Below, piece after piece: positions 23,700 through 35,202 of a DNA stretch of 64,000 nt. The notes under the pieces are model-generated. The model was given only the letters and a program-made list of their open reading frames with translations, searched no databases and had not been told where the DNA came from. The stretch is from Delphinapterus leucas (lineage: Eukaryota > Chordata > Mammalia > Artiodactyla > Monodontidae), in the NCBI RefSeq assembly GCF_002288925.2, contig NW_022098045.1:8185042-8249041 (forward strand), read 5' to 3'. The position numbers and the translations under genes were made by a program. Positions within the stretch are counted from its first letter, which is position 1. Each line of letters starts with the position of its first letter.

Positions 23700-25426
23700 A
23701 TTTTTCATAACAATTTCAAATGTTTCAAAATGCTATACCTTGGTAACAAACCAACAGTAGTCTTTGCCACTGAAATAGTTTCTTTTTGATTCTTTTGTTT
23801 TCTTAAAACACATTGACCTTTAAAATTTTTAATCTTAGACATGCCCCCCTATTTTCCCTATGAGGCCTTGTTATAGTAAACCTACAGCCCTGTTGATCAT
23901 CTTTCTCCAAACAAATCAAAACACATTACAGATGAAGCTTAATGAAATAAGAGGTCCTAAAATGCTTTTTAAAAAAAACTTTGAAAATTAATCATATATA
24001 AGGAAAACTCTTAAAACTGACACGTTTGTGTCTCAGTTTTACTCATGGAGAAAATGCGGTGAAAACAGGTTAAAGTTTGTTCAAAGTGCTCTCCTCGGGC
24101 ACCTCAGACACTGTGAGGTTATTCAAAGCAGTCTGTGGAAATTTTTTGTTTGATTTTAAGACAAGTAGCTTTCACTACCATGGCGTCAATGTGTCTGCTA
24201 CCAAGGTATTCCCATATGGAAATCTGACCAGAACTCCTTTTCTTTCAAAGGACAAGTTATCTGGATAAATTCTCCTACTCTGCAAACTGCTGTACCTGCT
24301 AAAGGCCTTAGAGTCAGAAAAGACGACACACCAGTGACTCTTGCTGCTTTTAGAAGTACTAGCGGTATTAGGATCACTATTTGAAAAAGACAGTTGCAAA
24401 TGCAGATTGGGCTTCTTCACTTTGATTATTTTCCTTTCCTTTAGTTTTCCTCAAAATAAGGCCGATAAATCTCATTCATCTTATAATTCACAAATGTTCA
24501 TTGTGATTGTCTTTCAGCTGCTGAAGTACCTATAGGGAATCACAATCTAACCTTGTAAGAAGTTGCTGGACCGAGCTCTTCTGTCACAAATTATGACACA
24601 CCAGCGCATTAAATTTATCTATTTTACCGTCTACATTTCTCCAAAGGCAAGGTGAACCGATTAAAATATTTTTATACTCATACATTGTTAGATTTTTTGT
24701 ATATTAAGGAAGTGCATTATTCTGACAAATTTAACATGACCAGCTATAATTTTTATAATTATATAATTTTAATTATAAATTAAATTTATGTGATAATTTC
24801 ACATTTATAGTCACACCTGTGCTCCTATTTACTTCTCTAAACAAAGAACACCAAAACAGAAATTATTACCCCTATTTTTACAGAGAATGAAAATGAGACT
24901 CTAAGGTTTGAGTCACCACACGGTGACTGTGTGTGTGTTTATGTGTGGAGGTGAGCTGTGGGATTAGAATTCAGGTATATTGGTCCTCGTTAGGGATCTT
25001 TTCCACCATTGCCCCTGTTGTCTTTACAAAATGAACTGAGTTGTGAAGCACTCACTGCAGGCTTCCACTCTGGAATTTTAAAAAATCTGGATGCAGGAGG
25101 TTTGCTTTGTTTTGTTTGTCAAGTGTGGGTACCACAAAGAACCAGCTCCATTGCTATCACATAGTCCATCTCCATTTTCTGGCTCCAGATCTTTCTCTCT
25201 TCGTGTTGTCATCATTACAGAATTCTTAGAGGAAGTAAGGTTTAAAGGATAACTGGTGTTTAGTATGTGTGTGTGACCCTCACTCCTTTCCTTACTTCTC
25301 TCTTCTCACATCTACCCACTCCAAATATAGGGTGGAGAGGAGTGGGTGGAGTTGTAAAGGAAACTTGCAGTGAAAAAAAATTAGAGAGAAATAACAGCAG
25401 CATCTCTGAGGCAGTTTCTCTCATTC
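23700..25426. other. Intergenic, possible MIR traces, otherwise nothing recognised
   Basis: About 24870-24925 has a faint MIR-like segment (cctatttttacagagaatga). About 24060-24260 holds three TTCAAAG motifs. No coding pattern is seen. Confidence 0.4.
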
Positions 25427-25441
25427 AAAAATTATAGGGTG

Positions 25442-25653
25442 GGTTTCCCTGGTGGTGCAGTGGTTGAGTGTCCGCCTGCCGATGCAGGGGGCGCGGGTTC
25501 GTGCCCCGGTCCGGGAGGATCCCGCGTGCCGCGGAGCAGCTGGGCCTGTGGCCGTGGCTGCTGGGCCTGTGCGTCCGGGGCCTGTGCTCCGCGGCGGGAG
25601 GGGCCGCAACGGTGAGGGGCCCACGTGCCGCAAAATAAATAAATAAATAAATA
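25442..25653 (+). mobile_element. CHR-family SINE, GC-rich copy
   Basis: Head and body with unusually many CpG sites and an (AAAT)n tail. The duplication aaaaattatagggtg / aaaaattgtagggtg flanks it with one mismatch. Confidence 0.94.
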
Positions 25654-25804
25654 AAAATTGTAGGGTGAAATAAAATATCTGAACTAGAATGTTGTTTCTC
25701 CTTGTTCTTATTCTACCTGAAGTCCCTGGAGGATAAACTGAGAAGTGGATGTTTTGGTAATGAACCCAAAATAATGTATCTCAAGCTGGGGAGCCGACTC
25801 TCAA

Positions 25805-26010
25805 TCATCCAGTTTATTTATTCATTCAACAAATAATATTGACACCCACAATATATGTCAAGCATCATTCTAGGTGAATGATAAATATTTGTGAACAGAA
25901 GAAAGATCCTTACCATCGTGGAGCTTACATGCTAGCAGGGTGAAACAGACAATAAACAATAAATATAATAAGAAGTATATCCTATAGTATACTAGAAAGT
26001 GATAAGTACT
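25805..26010 (+). mobile_element. L2 3' end fragment
   Basis: tattcattcaacaaataata, accatcgtggagcttacatg and agacaataaacaataaatat match the L2-type 3' pattern. Confidence 0.65.
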
Positions 26011-26034
26011 TTGAGCACATTTGTAAGGGTATGG

Positions 26035-26235
26035 CTCCTAGAATCAGACTGAGTCTGAACCTCAGCTCTACCACTCCCTAGCTGTGTGACTTGGGTAAGT
26101 TACTTACCCTCTCTGTGCCCCAGTTTTCTTATGACTATAAAATAGACAAGACAATAGGGTCTGCTCCATAGGTTGCTATGTGCATCTGATGAAATAATAC
26201 CTGGCAAGAATGCCTGATTGATAGTAAGAGCCACA
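26035..26235 (+). mobile_element. MIR SINE
   Basis: The core order is clear: ccactccctagctgtgtgac, ttacttaccctctctgtgcc, then gatgaaataatacctggca. Confidence 0.85.
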
Positions 26236-26250
26236 TAACCGTTTATTAAA

Positions 26251-29200
26251 AAAATAGCTGCTGTGGGGAAAAAATGAAAAAGAAGAGCAGCATGGAAGTT
26301 AGGGAGTGTGGAGCCTGTAGTTTTTTATAGGGTGGGCAGGTAATGTTTGGGAAGAAAACATATGAGCAGAACTTGAAAGAGGTGAAAGAGACAAATATAT
26401 TGAGAAGAGTAGTCCGAACAGAGGAAGAGACCTTGGTGAATGTCGTAAGATGAACGTGCGGCTGCTAAGTTTTGAGAACTGCCAGGGAACCAGTCTGGCT
26501 TGAACAGAGTGAGCCTGGGTTTCAGTTAGGGGCTGGAAGGCCACTGGGAGGAGTTTAGCTTTTATTTTAGGTGTGAAATGAGAAGTGATTGGTAGTTTTA
26601 AGGAGAGGAGTGGCATACACTGACTTTTCTTTTGAAAACGATTACTATGTTGCATTGAAAATAAACTGAAAGGGTGGAAAGGCCGAAAGCAAGGTCTTTT
26701 GGGAGGTGATGATGGTTTATGCCTGGGTGGTTACAATGGAGATGGTATGAAGTGTGTGGATTCTGCATACATCTGGAAGATAAAGCCAAAAGGAGCTCCT
26801 GATAGATTGCATATAGTGGGTGCAGGAAAGAGAAAAATCAAGAGTGAATCCAAGATTAAAAGTTCTCTTAATGATTTCTCCTCTCTGCTCTCCTTACCTA
26901 CAATTTTATTCATGCACCCCCGTTTCCTCTTTTTATCTAATGCCAAGAGAGCTCTGAGCCTAGGAAAAGTCATAACGTAGGGAAAGGAGACAGTGGGACA
27001 GAAGAGAGAAGCAAAATCCATCTGGAGGAGGAATTTCAAGCTGACAGTTCCTCCCACACAATATAGTGGAAAACAGTTCCAAATGGAAAGAGATACAAAT
27101 GGAAAGTCTCGATGGTCCCGTTCTTACACTCCTTAGTTCTGTGGGTTACCTTTCACCAGATGAGGCAGGATCAAGACGTTTCTCTGAGCTGGTGTGGATT
27201 TCTATATATCTTGATTATGGGAAACAAAAGGTTAGGAAATCTAAAAATAAATATTGGTGCTAAAATCTATCTTTGAAAAATGTAGGCTTTTAATCTCCTC
27301 TCTCTCCTTCCCAAAACTTTGTATCATTTCATTTCCTTCCTTCTCCATGTGTGGACATAAACTGTATCTAAATAGCTAAACTGTCAAAGAATAATCGATA
27401 AGTTCAGGAACTGGCACTGACTTTTTCCAGATAAGTCCATTAAGCTGGTTATACCTGTCTCTACATAGGACCAGCCCAGTACCACGAATGCACTCCAAAC
27501 GGTGATTTTCTGAAGGAGGTTGTCATATGGAAAAAATCTTCTTTGCCCCATTTTTCTTGCTCTCCCAACATTTCTTCCCATCCTCTCTCTTTTCTTCTTG
27601 CTTCCCTTCATCCACTCTTAGCAACTGGGTATTCATACATAAAAGCCATTTATAGTTTGATGCCTCAAAGCCCTCATATCTATTAAACTACAGTCTCCTT
27701 TAGAAAGGAATTTCCTCAAACCTTACCACATTCATTCACTCATTAACAGATGTTGTGGCCCCAGGCTGCATTTCTGGGGAGTAGGTAGAGGGAAGGGATT
27801 CATCGACATCTTCTGTCAGAAGTCAGTAAGCTATTATTCAGCCCTCCCGGGCCCTAAGCAGGTGTTCTTTCCTTTCTTCTGACAATAGCAAAGGTTCCCA
27901 AGACCCCAGATGACAGTCTCTACATTAGTACTTACTGGCTCCACTGACAGGTGTTTCTCTGTATAACCAGACAACAGGTGTTTGCCCGGTGCAGCCTGCC
28001 AAAAGCCAAGGAGCCAGAGTAGAAAACAAAGCCCATTTGTGAAAATGATTACTGTAATTAAGAGCTATGGTAATGCAAACGATGAAAACTCATACACATT
28101 CGCACTTACACTCTCCCAAATTCTCTGTTCCCCTGGATAGAGGAAATGACAGACTACAGATCACCCAGCATTACGATATACTTTTAAATGCTAAAGTTCT
28201 CGCTTCCTTGGGGGAGAGATTGAAATGATTATTAAGGCATCTTTTGAAACCATCCCTCTTAAGGATCCTCATTTAGAATTTATGTCATTGTGCATTTGGG
28301 GGATTACAAGGCAGTGTATGCTGAAGGAGACTGCCATAAGCAAGTCTTATGATTTACTTGAGAGCCCCATATATATCCATGAGAAAAGTGAAACAGCTAA
28401 TCAATACTCAAATCACAATACGTTTGGTGGTGACCCTCATTACAGCAACTTCCACTGTGTGTCCCACGGCCTCCCGGCAGGAAATTGCCTCATTTACAAC
28501 CAGGAAAAGTCTTGATAGTAATATGCTGTGTGCTTCTCAACTCCTCCCCTAGGAAGCATACATGAGCTTCAGAGCTAGGGCAGATAGCAGAATGGTGTAC
28601 ATAAGGTAAATATTTCTTTTTTTAAAATCTGAGAACATACATCAGTCACTCATTTGTGTTTCAGGAGCTAAGGATCCTCTCACTGCTCCGATCTGAGTGG
28701 AATGAAAAACAAAGGGTGGAATGCACCAAGGGTTAGGACACAGGTCAGAAGACGTCATGGACTTTGTCAATATGATTTTCATATTATGCATATATGATCA
28801 TAATATGCAAAATAAATTATAACTGTTAAGTCCCTCTGCTCCATTTTCAATCCCATGTTTACATGGGAGCTGAAGGGAGGCATGTGGGTAGTTCAATTCT
28901 AGCTGTTGTATACTGTGATTACTATTACTATTAATTTTGCCATCAGGAGCTTCTTTATTTTAACAAATTTACAGAAGTGGAAAACTTATAGATATTCTTT
29001 TTGTCCAGTAAACAATATAATAATTATTCATCATATATGGTTTAAAAATGCTTATACAATTTTCAATTTTTTAGGCCTTTATATTCCCCTCTCCCAACTC
29101 TCTAGCCAAGTTTAAAATTTTTATGCCTTTTATTTTGATTTTCTTAGTGTATTACATACTAAGATCATATTTTATTTCGGTTTTCTATAGTTATTATTAT
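26251..29200. other. Intergenic, mostly single-copy
   Basis: No gene recognised. The segment at about 27950-28520 has balanced composition, homeodomain-type TAATTA and little repeat character, so it is a candidate conserved non-coding element, unproven. A short inverted repeat lies at 28780-28807. Confidence 0.4.
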
Positions 29201-29203
29201 TAT

Positions 29204-29407
29204 TTATTTTTTTTGCGGTACACGGACCTCTCACTGTTGTGGCCTCTCCCGTTGCGGAGCACAGGCTCCAGATGCGCAGGCTCAGCGGCCATGGCTCACG
29301 GGCCCAGCAGCTCCGCGGCATGTGGGATCCTCCCGGACCAGGGCACGAACCCGTGTCCCCTGCATCGGCAGGCGGACTCTCAACCACTGAGCCACCAGGG
29401 AAGCCCT
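29204..29407 (-). mobile_element. CHR-family SINE
   Basis: Reverse-oriented copy with imperfect flanking duplications (ctatagttatta near 29185 and ctataattatta near 29408). Confidence 0.93.
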
Positions 29408-29419
29408 CTATAATTATTA

Positions 29420-32400
29420 AAGGGATAAGTAATATATTATGATTCACTAAAATAGAGTAATAAATAATTTACATACTGTGATTATTAAATACTTTTATAC
29501 TGTGATTGCCAAAAGAACGGTCCTGGATTTTTCAGCTAGGTATTTTTCAATGTAAAAAAAAAAAAAAAAAATTGAAAGAAAAAAAAAAGGCAGTTCACAA
29601 ATAATTCTTCTAGAGGACACAGGAATGGGATGCTTTTTTTTTTTTTTAACAGCTTTTGGTTAAGCCGAAAAAGATTTTTGGGCTTCTCAGAAAGTTCTTG
29701 ATTATAAAAAAAGTATGAAAGGAGTATTTCTCTAGAATGTGATGTCTAAAGTTTTATTGGGAAAAAAACTAAACCGAAGCAAAACATCCACTTGATATTG
29801 TTGGAGATATCTTTCAAATTCTGTGTACTTCCCTGCCAACAGTTGCATCTTCAATTTTGGTTCCCATACTGCTTTAACAACTGAAGGAAAATAAGCATCT
29901 TATTATGGGAAAAAAAACTGTCTGTGTGGACTGGTTCTCAGACTTAGTCTGAGAAATCAGCTTTGATCAAATTACTTTCTGAACAAATGACCTTTGACTG
30001 GGTCGGTGAAAAGATAGCCCATGTGTCCCAGGTTTCAGCAGCTTCCTATCTGTTTATCACTGGTACCAGGCTTGGTCTCACTTCTGTTCTCTTCCTCCTG
30101 TCTCATTTGGCACAAGAGGGATGTCCTAGAAGAGGACACTGTGCTTCCTTTCTCTTCATCCCCCCACCCTCATTTTTCCTGAATGAGTGCCCATTTGCTT
30201 ATGGCCTGTCTCTCTGCATGCAAACCAGCAATAGCAGCAACTCTAATTCACCCTCTTTATCTCTCATGATAAAGATGAGAGACGAGAAAAGTCTCTGATT
30301 CCTCACTCTTTTTGCTACCTAACCCACTTCTTACTGAGAATTGAGACTGGAAGTACCACACCTCTCCTCTTATGCTCAGAACGACCTCTCTAGACATTAT
30401 TAGATATAGATTGTGCCAGGAACAAAACCCGTCATAAAGGCAAAGTGGGCTCTGTTTGGGTCAGGGGATGGTGGCATGATCTCAGATCACGACTTTTGTA
30501 CTCATATGTAGCCAGCACAAGGAAATACATCCTCCATCTTCAATGGCTGGCCCTGGACAGGATAAGGGGCTTCTAGTACTTTAAGAGCAGTTATTTCCTG
30601 CAATTGGATATTGTGTGCTGAGATAACTGGGGGCCTGTAGTGCTTTGGGACTCAGTGCATGGATGTACCAGAAACTAAAGCAAAACTAGTCACCAGGTTA
30701 GTTGGAAAGCACTAGAAATGAGCTTTATGAGAAAAAGTAACGGATTTCATTGAGTCAATTCACAAAAGATCTCTTTCTACTAGCAAGGGCTGCTTTGCTT
30801 TCTGACTCCACAGATATGGAGGAGACCAGCTGCCTGTGGCCATTTCAAAACAGTTGCCTCTTCAGCAAGAAGTAATAGACCCTGGAGAAAGAAGAAGAGA
30901 TCTAACCTCCGGACCTGCGGAGTGCCTAATCACTCTGTCAGCACCCTGCCTGTGCGCCCTCGCTCTCTTGTTTCTTTCCCGCACAGCCAGCCCTTCCCAC
31001 CCTGCTCAGCCTGCTCAGGGCTCCTTTAGCCACAGACTATTTGTTCCTGTAATTGCTGCCAACTTGGCTGGTGAGAAGCCAGGCCTGGAGGAAATAGAGG
31101 GTCCTGGCAAGAACACGGACTGACGGCCCCAGGGTCAGCGCCTGAGTCCTCCCACAATGCAATTGTGCCTCCGACAAAAATCCTATGGAACTAGAAGTGA
31201 TTGTGGGGTCACCAGGGACCTGGTTAGCAAAAAGCGGTGCTGCTGTCTGGATTCAGCCTCTGAGTGTGTGGAAGGGCGGCAGGGATGGAGAGGGAGGGCG
31301 AGATTCAAGCCCTTCACTTAGGAAACATTTCTGAAATCCTCTGGGCTTTTGTCTGCTTGAATCAAGCGAAGAAAACCAGTCCTTGCCTTGAATTGCAACA
31401 AACCAGACTAGGCAAACCTCATAGATTGTGGGCACCTCCAGCAGAAGAAATGAGGAGAGACTGACTTGCTCTGAACAGAAGCCTGTGTGAGGTCCACGGG
31501 GACCCTGGCAGCCTCGTTCGTGGGTTGGAGAGCCTTCCGGGCACTGTGGTTTGCACTGCCCAGGGTTGCTCATCCTATCCCACCATCTATCTCTGGTCCT
31601 TCCCTCCATCACAGTGTGATGCACTGTAGGACGGACCAGGCTTTGGCCTCTCCGCTGGAGCTCTGGTCTCAGAGACCTCCAACATCTGTTTACAACCAGA
31701 GGAGGGTTGTACTTAGTAAGCTTGTCCCTCGGGTGAAGGGAAGCTTGTCTTTGCCCTGATCTCTTTCTTCCTAGACTTTTAAGTGGCAGCCTGAGGATAC
31801 AAGTCATTGTATCTTGCTTTGAATTTACTCCTGTTGCTAGTAACTGGATCATAGCTATAGCTACAAAAGACCTACGAGAAATTCATCCTTTGGTTCCCAC
31901 ATGGAACTAGGGGAGGCCTGGAAAGAAAGTTCAGGTGCTGGGGCTAGGAAAGGTGAACCTGAGGTGGTGAGGCTACAGAACGTGAGGCCGAGGGATTGAA
32001 GAGATGAGGAAGGTAAACCCGAAGAGATGGGGACCAGAGCTATGCCTAGATGACTGGTGGGACCTATTCACCTGTTAGTTTTTCGGTGCCCCGTCCAGTG
32101 GAGATGAGTGGAAACTAGCCTTTATCTCTGCAGGTAGCCAGGAGCCTGCACCTTCTCCCTGACCTTGCTTCCGCGGCAGGGGGAGCGCATGAATCAAGAA
32201 CAGCACGGCACAGCGGCTGCGGGCGCATCTCCGCCTATGCCCTGGCGACCCTGACCAGGCTCACTGGCCTGTGAATGGACTGAGGGATCGTCTCCAGCCA
32301 GGGGGCTTTTGATGATCCAGAAAATAACCAGAAAAAAAAAAAAAACAAAAAACAAGTGGCACAGGCTTGCACTCTCTTTTGAGTGGAATTTATGGGAGTA

Positions 32401-34139
32401 GAGCCCGGGTAGCCAAGACCGCGAAATGAGAATTTTTCTGACCGCAGATTTGCGGTGGACCCAGGCTCCGCGGATCTGCTGCGCCAAGCGTGAGGCAGCG
32501 CGCTGGCCAGGGAGGGCGCAGCCGGGAGCGCAGGGCGACTGGCTCCTCTCTCGGCGGAGCTGCGGAGAGAGGGAGTTTGGCTGTTCAGTGCATGGGACAG
32601 GCGCAGTGCTGTCTTCTTTCACTGCTCAGTTTTTGCAGGTCTTTACATTAAAAAAAAGAAAAGACCTAAATATATGTTCAACCCTCTTGTAGAGTTTTAA
32701 AAGGTTACGGGCACCCACCCTACTTGCTCACGCACACCATACCGATTCAGTTTTAAGGGCGCACTTAAAAAAAAAGCCTCCTAGCATCCAGGAGAGTTGA
32801 GAAGGAACCTGAGGTCTAGTTTGCCAAACTCAGTCACAAGAGCTGGTCAGTGCTCTCCACTTAGTGAATGCTCTGCTTTTCTGAAAGTTTCAACCTCAGA
32901 CCCCAGAGGAGGTCGGAGTGCACCTTGCCACCCTCCAGGCTGAGCTGGGCTAAAACCTGAGCAGGTGTCTTGACCTTCCTGGGCTATCCCTAGACAAGAG
33001 TTTGATCCCCAGCTGGAATCTTGCAGGACATGAGAGGGATACGGGAATGGTTGTTTCACTGGGGGTGGGGCTTGAGGAGCTGAAAGAAAGAAGAAAAGAA
33101 AAGGCGTAATCTCAGTTCCAGAGGCTCAGCCCCAGAGTGGTTTTGACCTCCTGGGTTTGGGAAGGAGGCTGATAATGCCTGATAGTGTCTCCAGTGAGAC
33201 ACAAGCAACTGGATTTACTTTGGAAAATCTTTGTCACTTGAGGAATGGGTGACACACAGGGGAACTTAGTGATGGCATCCAGCACCACCAATGGGTCTTA
33301 AACCCTGACAGCTTTTTTAGAGACCCAAGGACATCACTTGCAGAAAGCACAGTGCCCAGGCCCAGCATTCCACGATCATTCACCCTGGAAAGAGGCAATG
33401 CCAGTCAAGTGGATAGTCCTGAGGGGCCACCCGTCCTCAATGTCCACTTTCAGGATTGCCTTGCAAGGGTCTGCTTACCTATGGTGGTTAAACCAGAAGC
33501 AAAAAGCTTGAGCCTAGCACAGCGGAAAAAGAAGGGGTGTTCAGCCCAGGACAGCATCTTATATAGTGCCCAGGCCATGCACATCTATGTGTGATGTGCC
33601 CTTTCTTTCCCTCCACCCCACCCCGTGGCTTCACTAAGTTGTCCAGTTGATTTTCTGTTTACAGCTGCCTTGATGTTAAGTACTCTAACCATGGGAGATT
33701 TCCAATCCTGAAAAATAGACATATGTTTTATATGCTTTTCATTATTGAGATAGGAATCCTTAAGTGGGTACTCAAAAATGGAGAAAGCCATCTCTTAGCA
33801 TCAACCTTGGCTTATATGAATTGACCTTATCGGTCCAAATCGCAGCCTTTTCATTAAAATGAGCAATGAATAACGTGCCAGAGTGTAGTTTAAAACTTCA
33901 AATATGTTTTCAGATGGAAATATTTCAAGAATGCAAGCCAGGTATATTTCTCAGATAAATGACAGTAGGGGCATTGCATACACGGGAATTCTCCGTTCTC
34001 AGGTTTCCTGAAATCCAGCACGCGCATCATTAATCATTCATTGGAGTCGGCCTTCAGTCAATGGCAGCTCTGAGTAAGCTGAAGAGAGCCGTTAGCTAAT
34101 CCTTCCTGACACGGGGATCCTGGGGCGAGAGAGGACAAC
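29420..34139. other. Upstream flank of FGF5, no gene recognised
   Basis: A SINE-free stretch of mixed composition. It contains poly-A runs near 29550-29590, a 199-codon minus-strand open frame at 31253-31852 without recognisable domains, and a CpG-rich patch at about 32160-32600. Short homeodomain-type sites (cattaatcattcatt) lie near 34027. Regulatory function is plausible from position but not shown. Confidence 0.45.
32160..32600. promoter_or_regulatory. CpG-rich patch upstream of FGF5
   Basis: CpG-dense sequence (cttccgcggcagggggagcg, ctccgcggatctgctgcgcc, gagggcgcagccgggagcgc) stands out from its flanks, about 2.4-2.9 kb before the FGF5 TATA box. No TATA box or ORF of note is associated. 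It could be an enhancer or an alternative or antisense promoter. Confidence 0.4.
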
Positions 34140-34447
34140 TGGACAGTTAGTCACATGTGCTGGTGCCCAGACCCTACCCCTTTTGCCCGGCTCCGAGCAC
34201 GGTGTGCGTGTGCGCTCACTCTCCCGGGCGCAGACCTAGAGCTTCCCAGAAGGAAAAACAAATTCGGTGGCATTATGCTTAGCGCGACCAAGAGTTTCCC
34301 AACAGGAAAGCAGCTCGAGCCCTGGCGTAAAGGCTTAGGGCGGCTCTCTAAACGCGGAGTAAATCCATTCATTAGCTCTTTAGTAAATCAGTAGCAGCAA
34401 CAAAAGCCTTCTCCCCACCGCGCCACACCAAAGCCTTCCAAGTTGCG

Positions 34448-34504
34448 CTGCGAACAGTTGCAGCGGTGGGATCCTGGCCGCAAACACTAGCAGCGGTGGG
34501 ATCC
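34448..34504 (+). repeat. 30-bp tandem duplication in FGF5 promoter region
   Basis: gcagcggtgggatcc occurs at 34460-34474 and 34490-34504, exactly 30 bases apart. The preceding 13 bases also match partly (ctgcgaacagttg versus ccgcaaacactag). Confidence 0.7.
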
Positions 34505-35002
34505 CTCGGCGGGACGCAGTTCCCGAGAGATCCCTGGGGCAGGGGTTGTAACAGTCGGGTCTGCTGGGCAAAGGGAAGGGAACCTGGAAACTGTGTCCTG
34601 GGTAGGCGAGAGCGCATTGCTGGGACGCAAGACTGCGGCAGAGGTGCGAGAGACGAGAACTCACTCCCACGTTTCACCCTCCCATTCCCGTGACTGCCCC
34701 AGGAGGACTCCAGGGCTCGCGGGGAGCTGAGTTCCGCTCAGCGTTGGCTCGAGTGGAGGGTGGCCGTGTGGCGCGTGAGAAGTGCTGGGGTGCGTGGCCT
34801 CGGTGTGCGCGCGCCCAGCGTCGGGGCGCAGCTTCTCTCCGCCTGGCTTCTCCTCCCACTCACCCTCTCCCGTCTCCTCCCTCCTCCACACCCCCGCCCC
34901 CGGGACGGCGAGGCTCCCTCCCCGCACCGGCCGGAGAGTACACAAAGCGGCGGGTGAGGGGAAGCCTCGCAGGCGTGCACCGAGCAGTGAGATCACTGGC
35001 GT

Positions 35003-35010
35003 TATAAATA
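35003..35010 (+). promoter_or_regulatory. FGF5: TATA box of FGF5 promoter
   Basis: TATAAATA lies 196 bases before the FGF5 ATG in GC-rich surroundings. It predicts transcription starting near 35030-35038, just before a CT-rich leader tract (35045-35078). No other TATA motif was seen in this CpG-rich block. Confidence 0.75.
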
Positions 35011-35085
35011 TCCCAGTGCCAGCGCCGACATCCGTTCGGGTGGCCTCTCTCTCTCTCCCCCTCTCCCTCTCTCTTCCCCGAGGCT

Positions 35086-35202
35086 ATGTCCACCCGGTGC
35101 GGCGAGGGGGGCAGCGCCAGAGGCACACAGCCGCGCGCGGGCTACAGAGCCCAGAACCAGCCCTGCAAAATGCACTTAGGACCCCCGCGGCTGGAAGAAT
35201 GA
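35086..35202 (+). CDS. Upstream ORF in FGF5 leader, 38 codons, stop overlaps FGF5 start
   Basis: The inferred leader contains only two ATGs before the FGF5 start, at 35086 (G at -3) and 35170 (A at -3). Both are in the same frame and end at the same TGA (35200-35202), which overlaps the FGF5 ATG as ATGA. The peptide begins MSTRCGEGG and ends PPRLEE; it has no recognisable domain and is probably regulatory rather than functional as a protein. Human FGF5 is described as having an inhibitory upstream ORF (ORF-1), so this is likely conserved translational control through termination and re-initiation. Confidence 0.7.
   Translation: MSTRCGEGGSARGTQPRAGYRAQNQPCKMHLGPPRLEE

Noticed and set aside
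1..34000. Search for PRDM8 exons upstream and CFAP299 exons downstream
   Set aside because: No zinc-finger, SET-type or other recognisable exon sequence was found; the human spacing also predicts they lie outside the window.
34782..35198. Long in-frame extension upstream of the FGF5 ATG beginning with its own ATG
   Set aside because: The ATG lies about 220 bases before the TATA box and the open frame is explained by GC-rich, stop-poor DNA.
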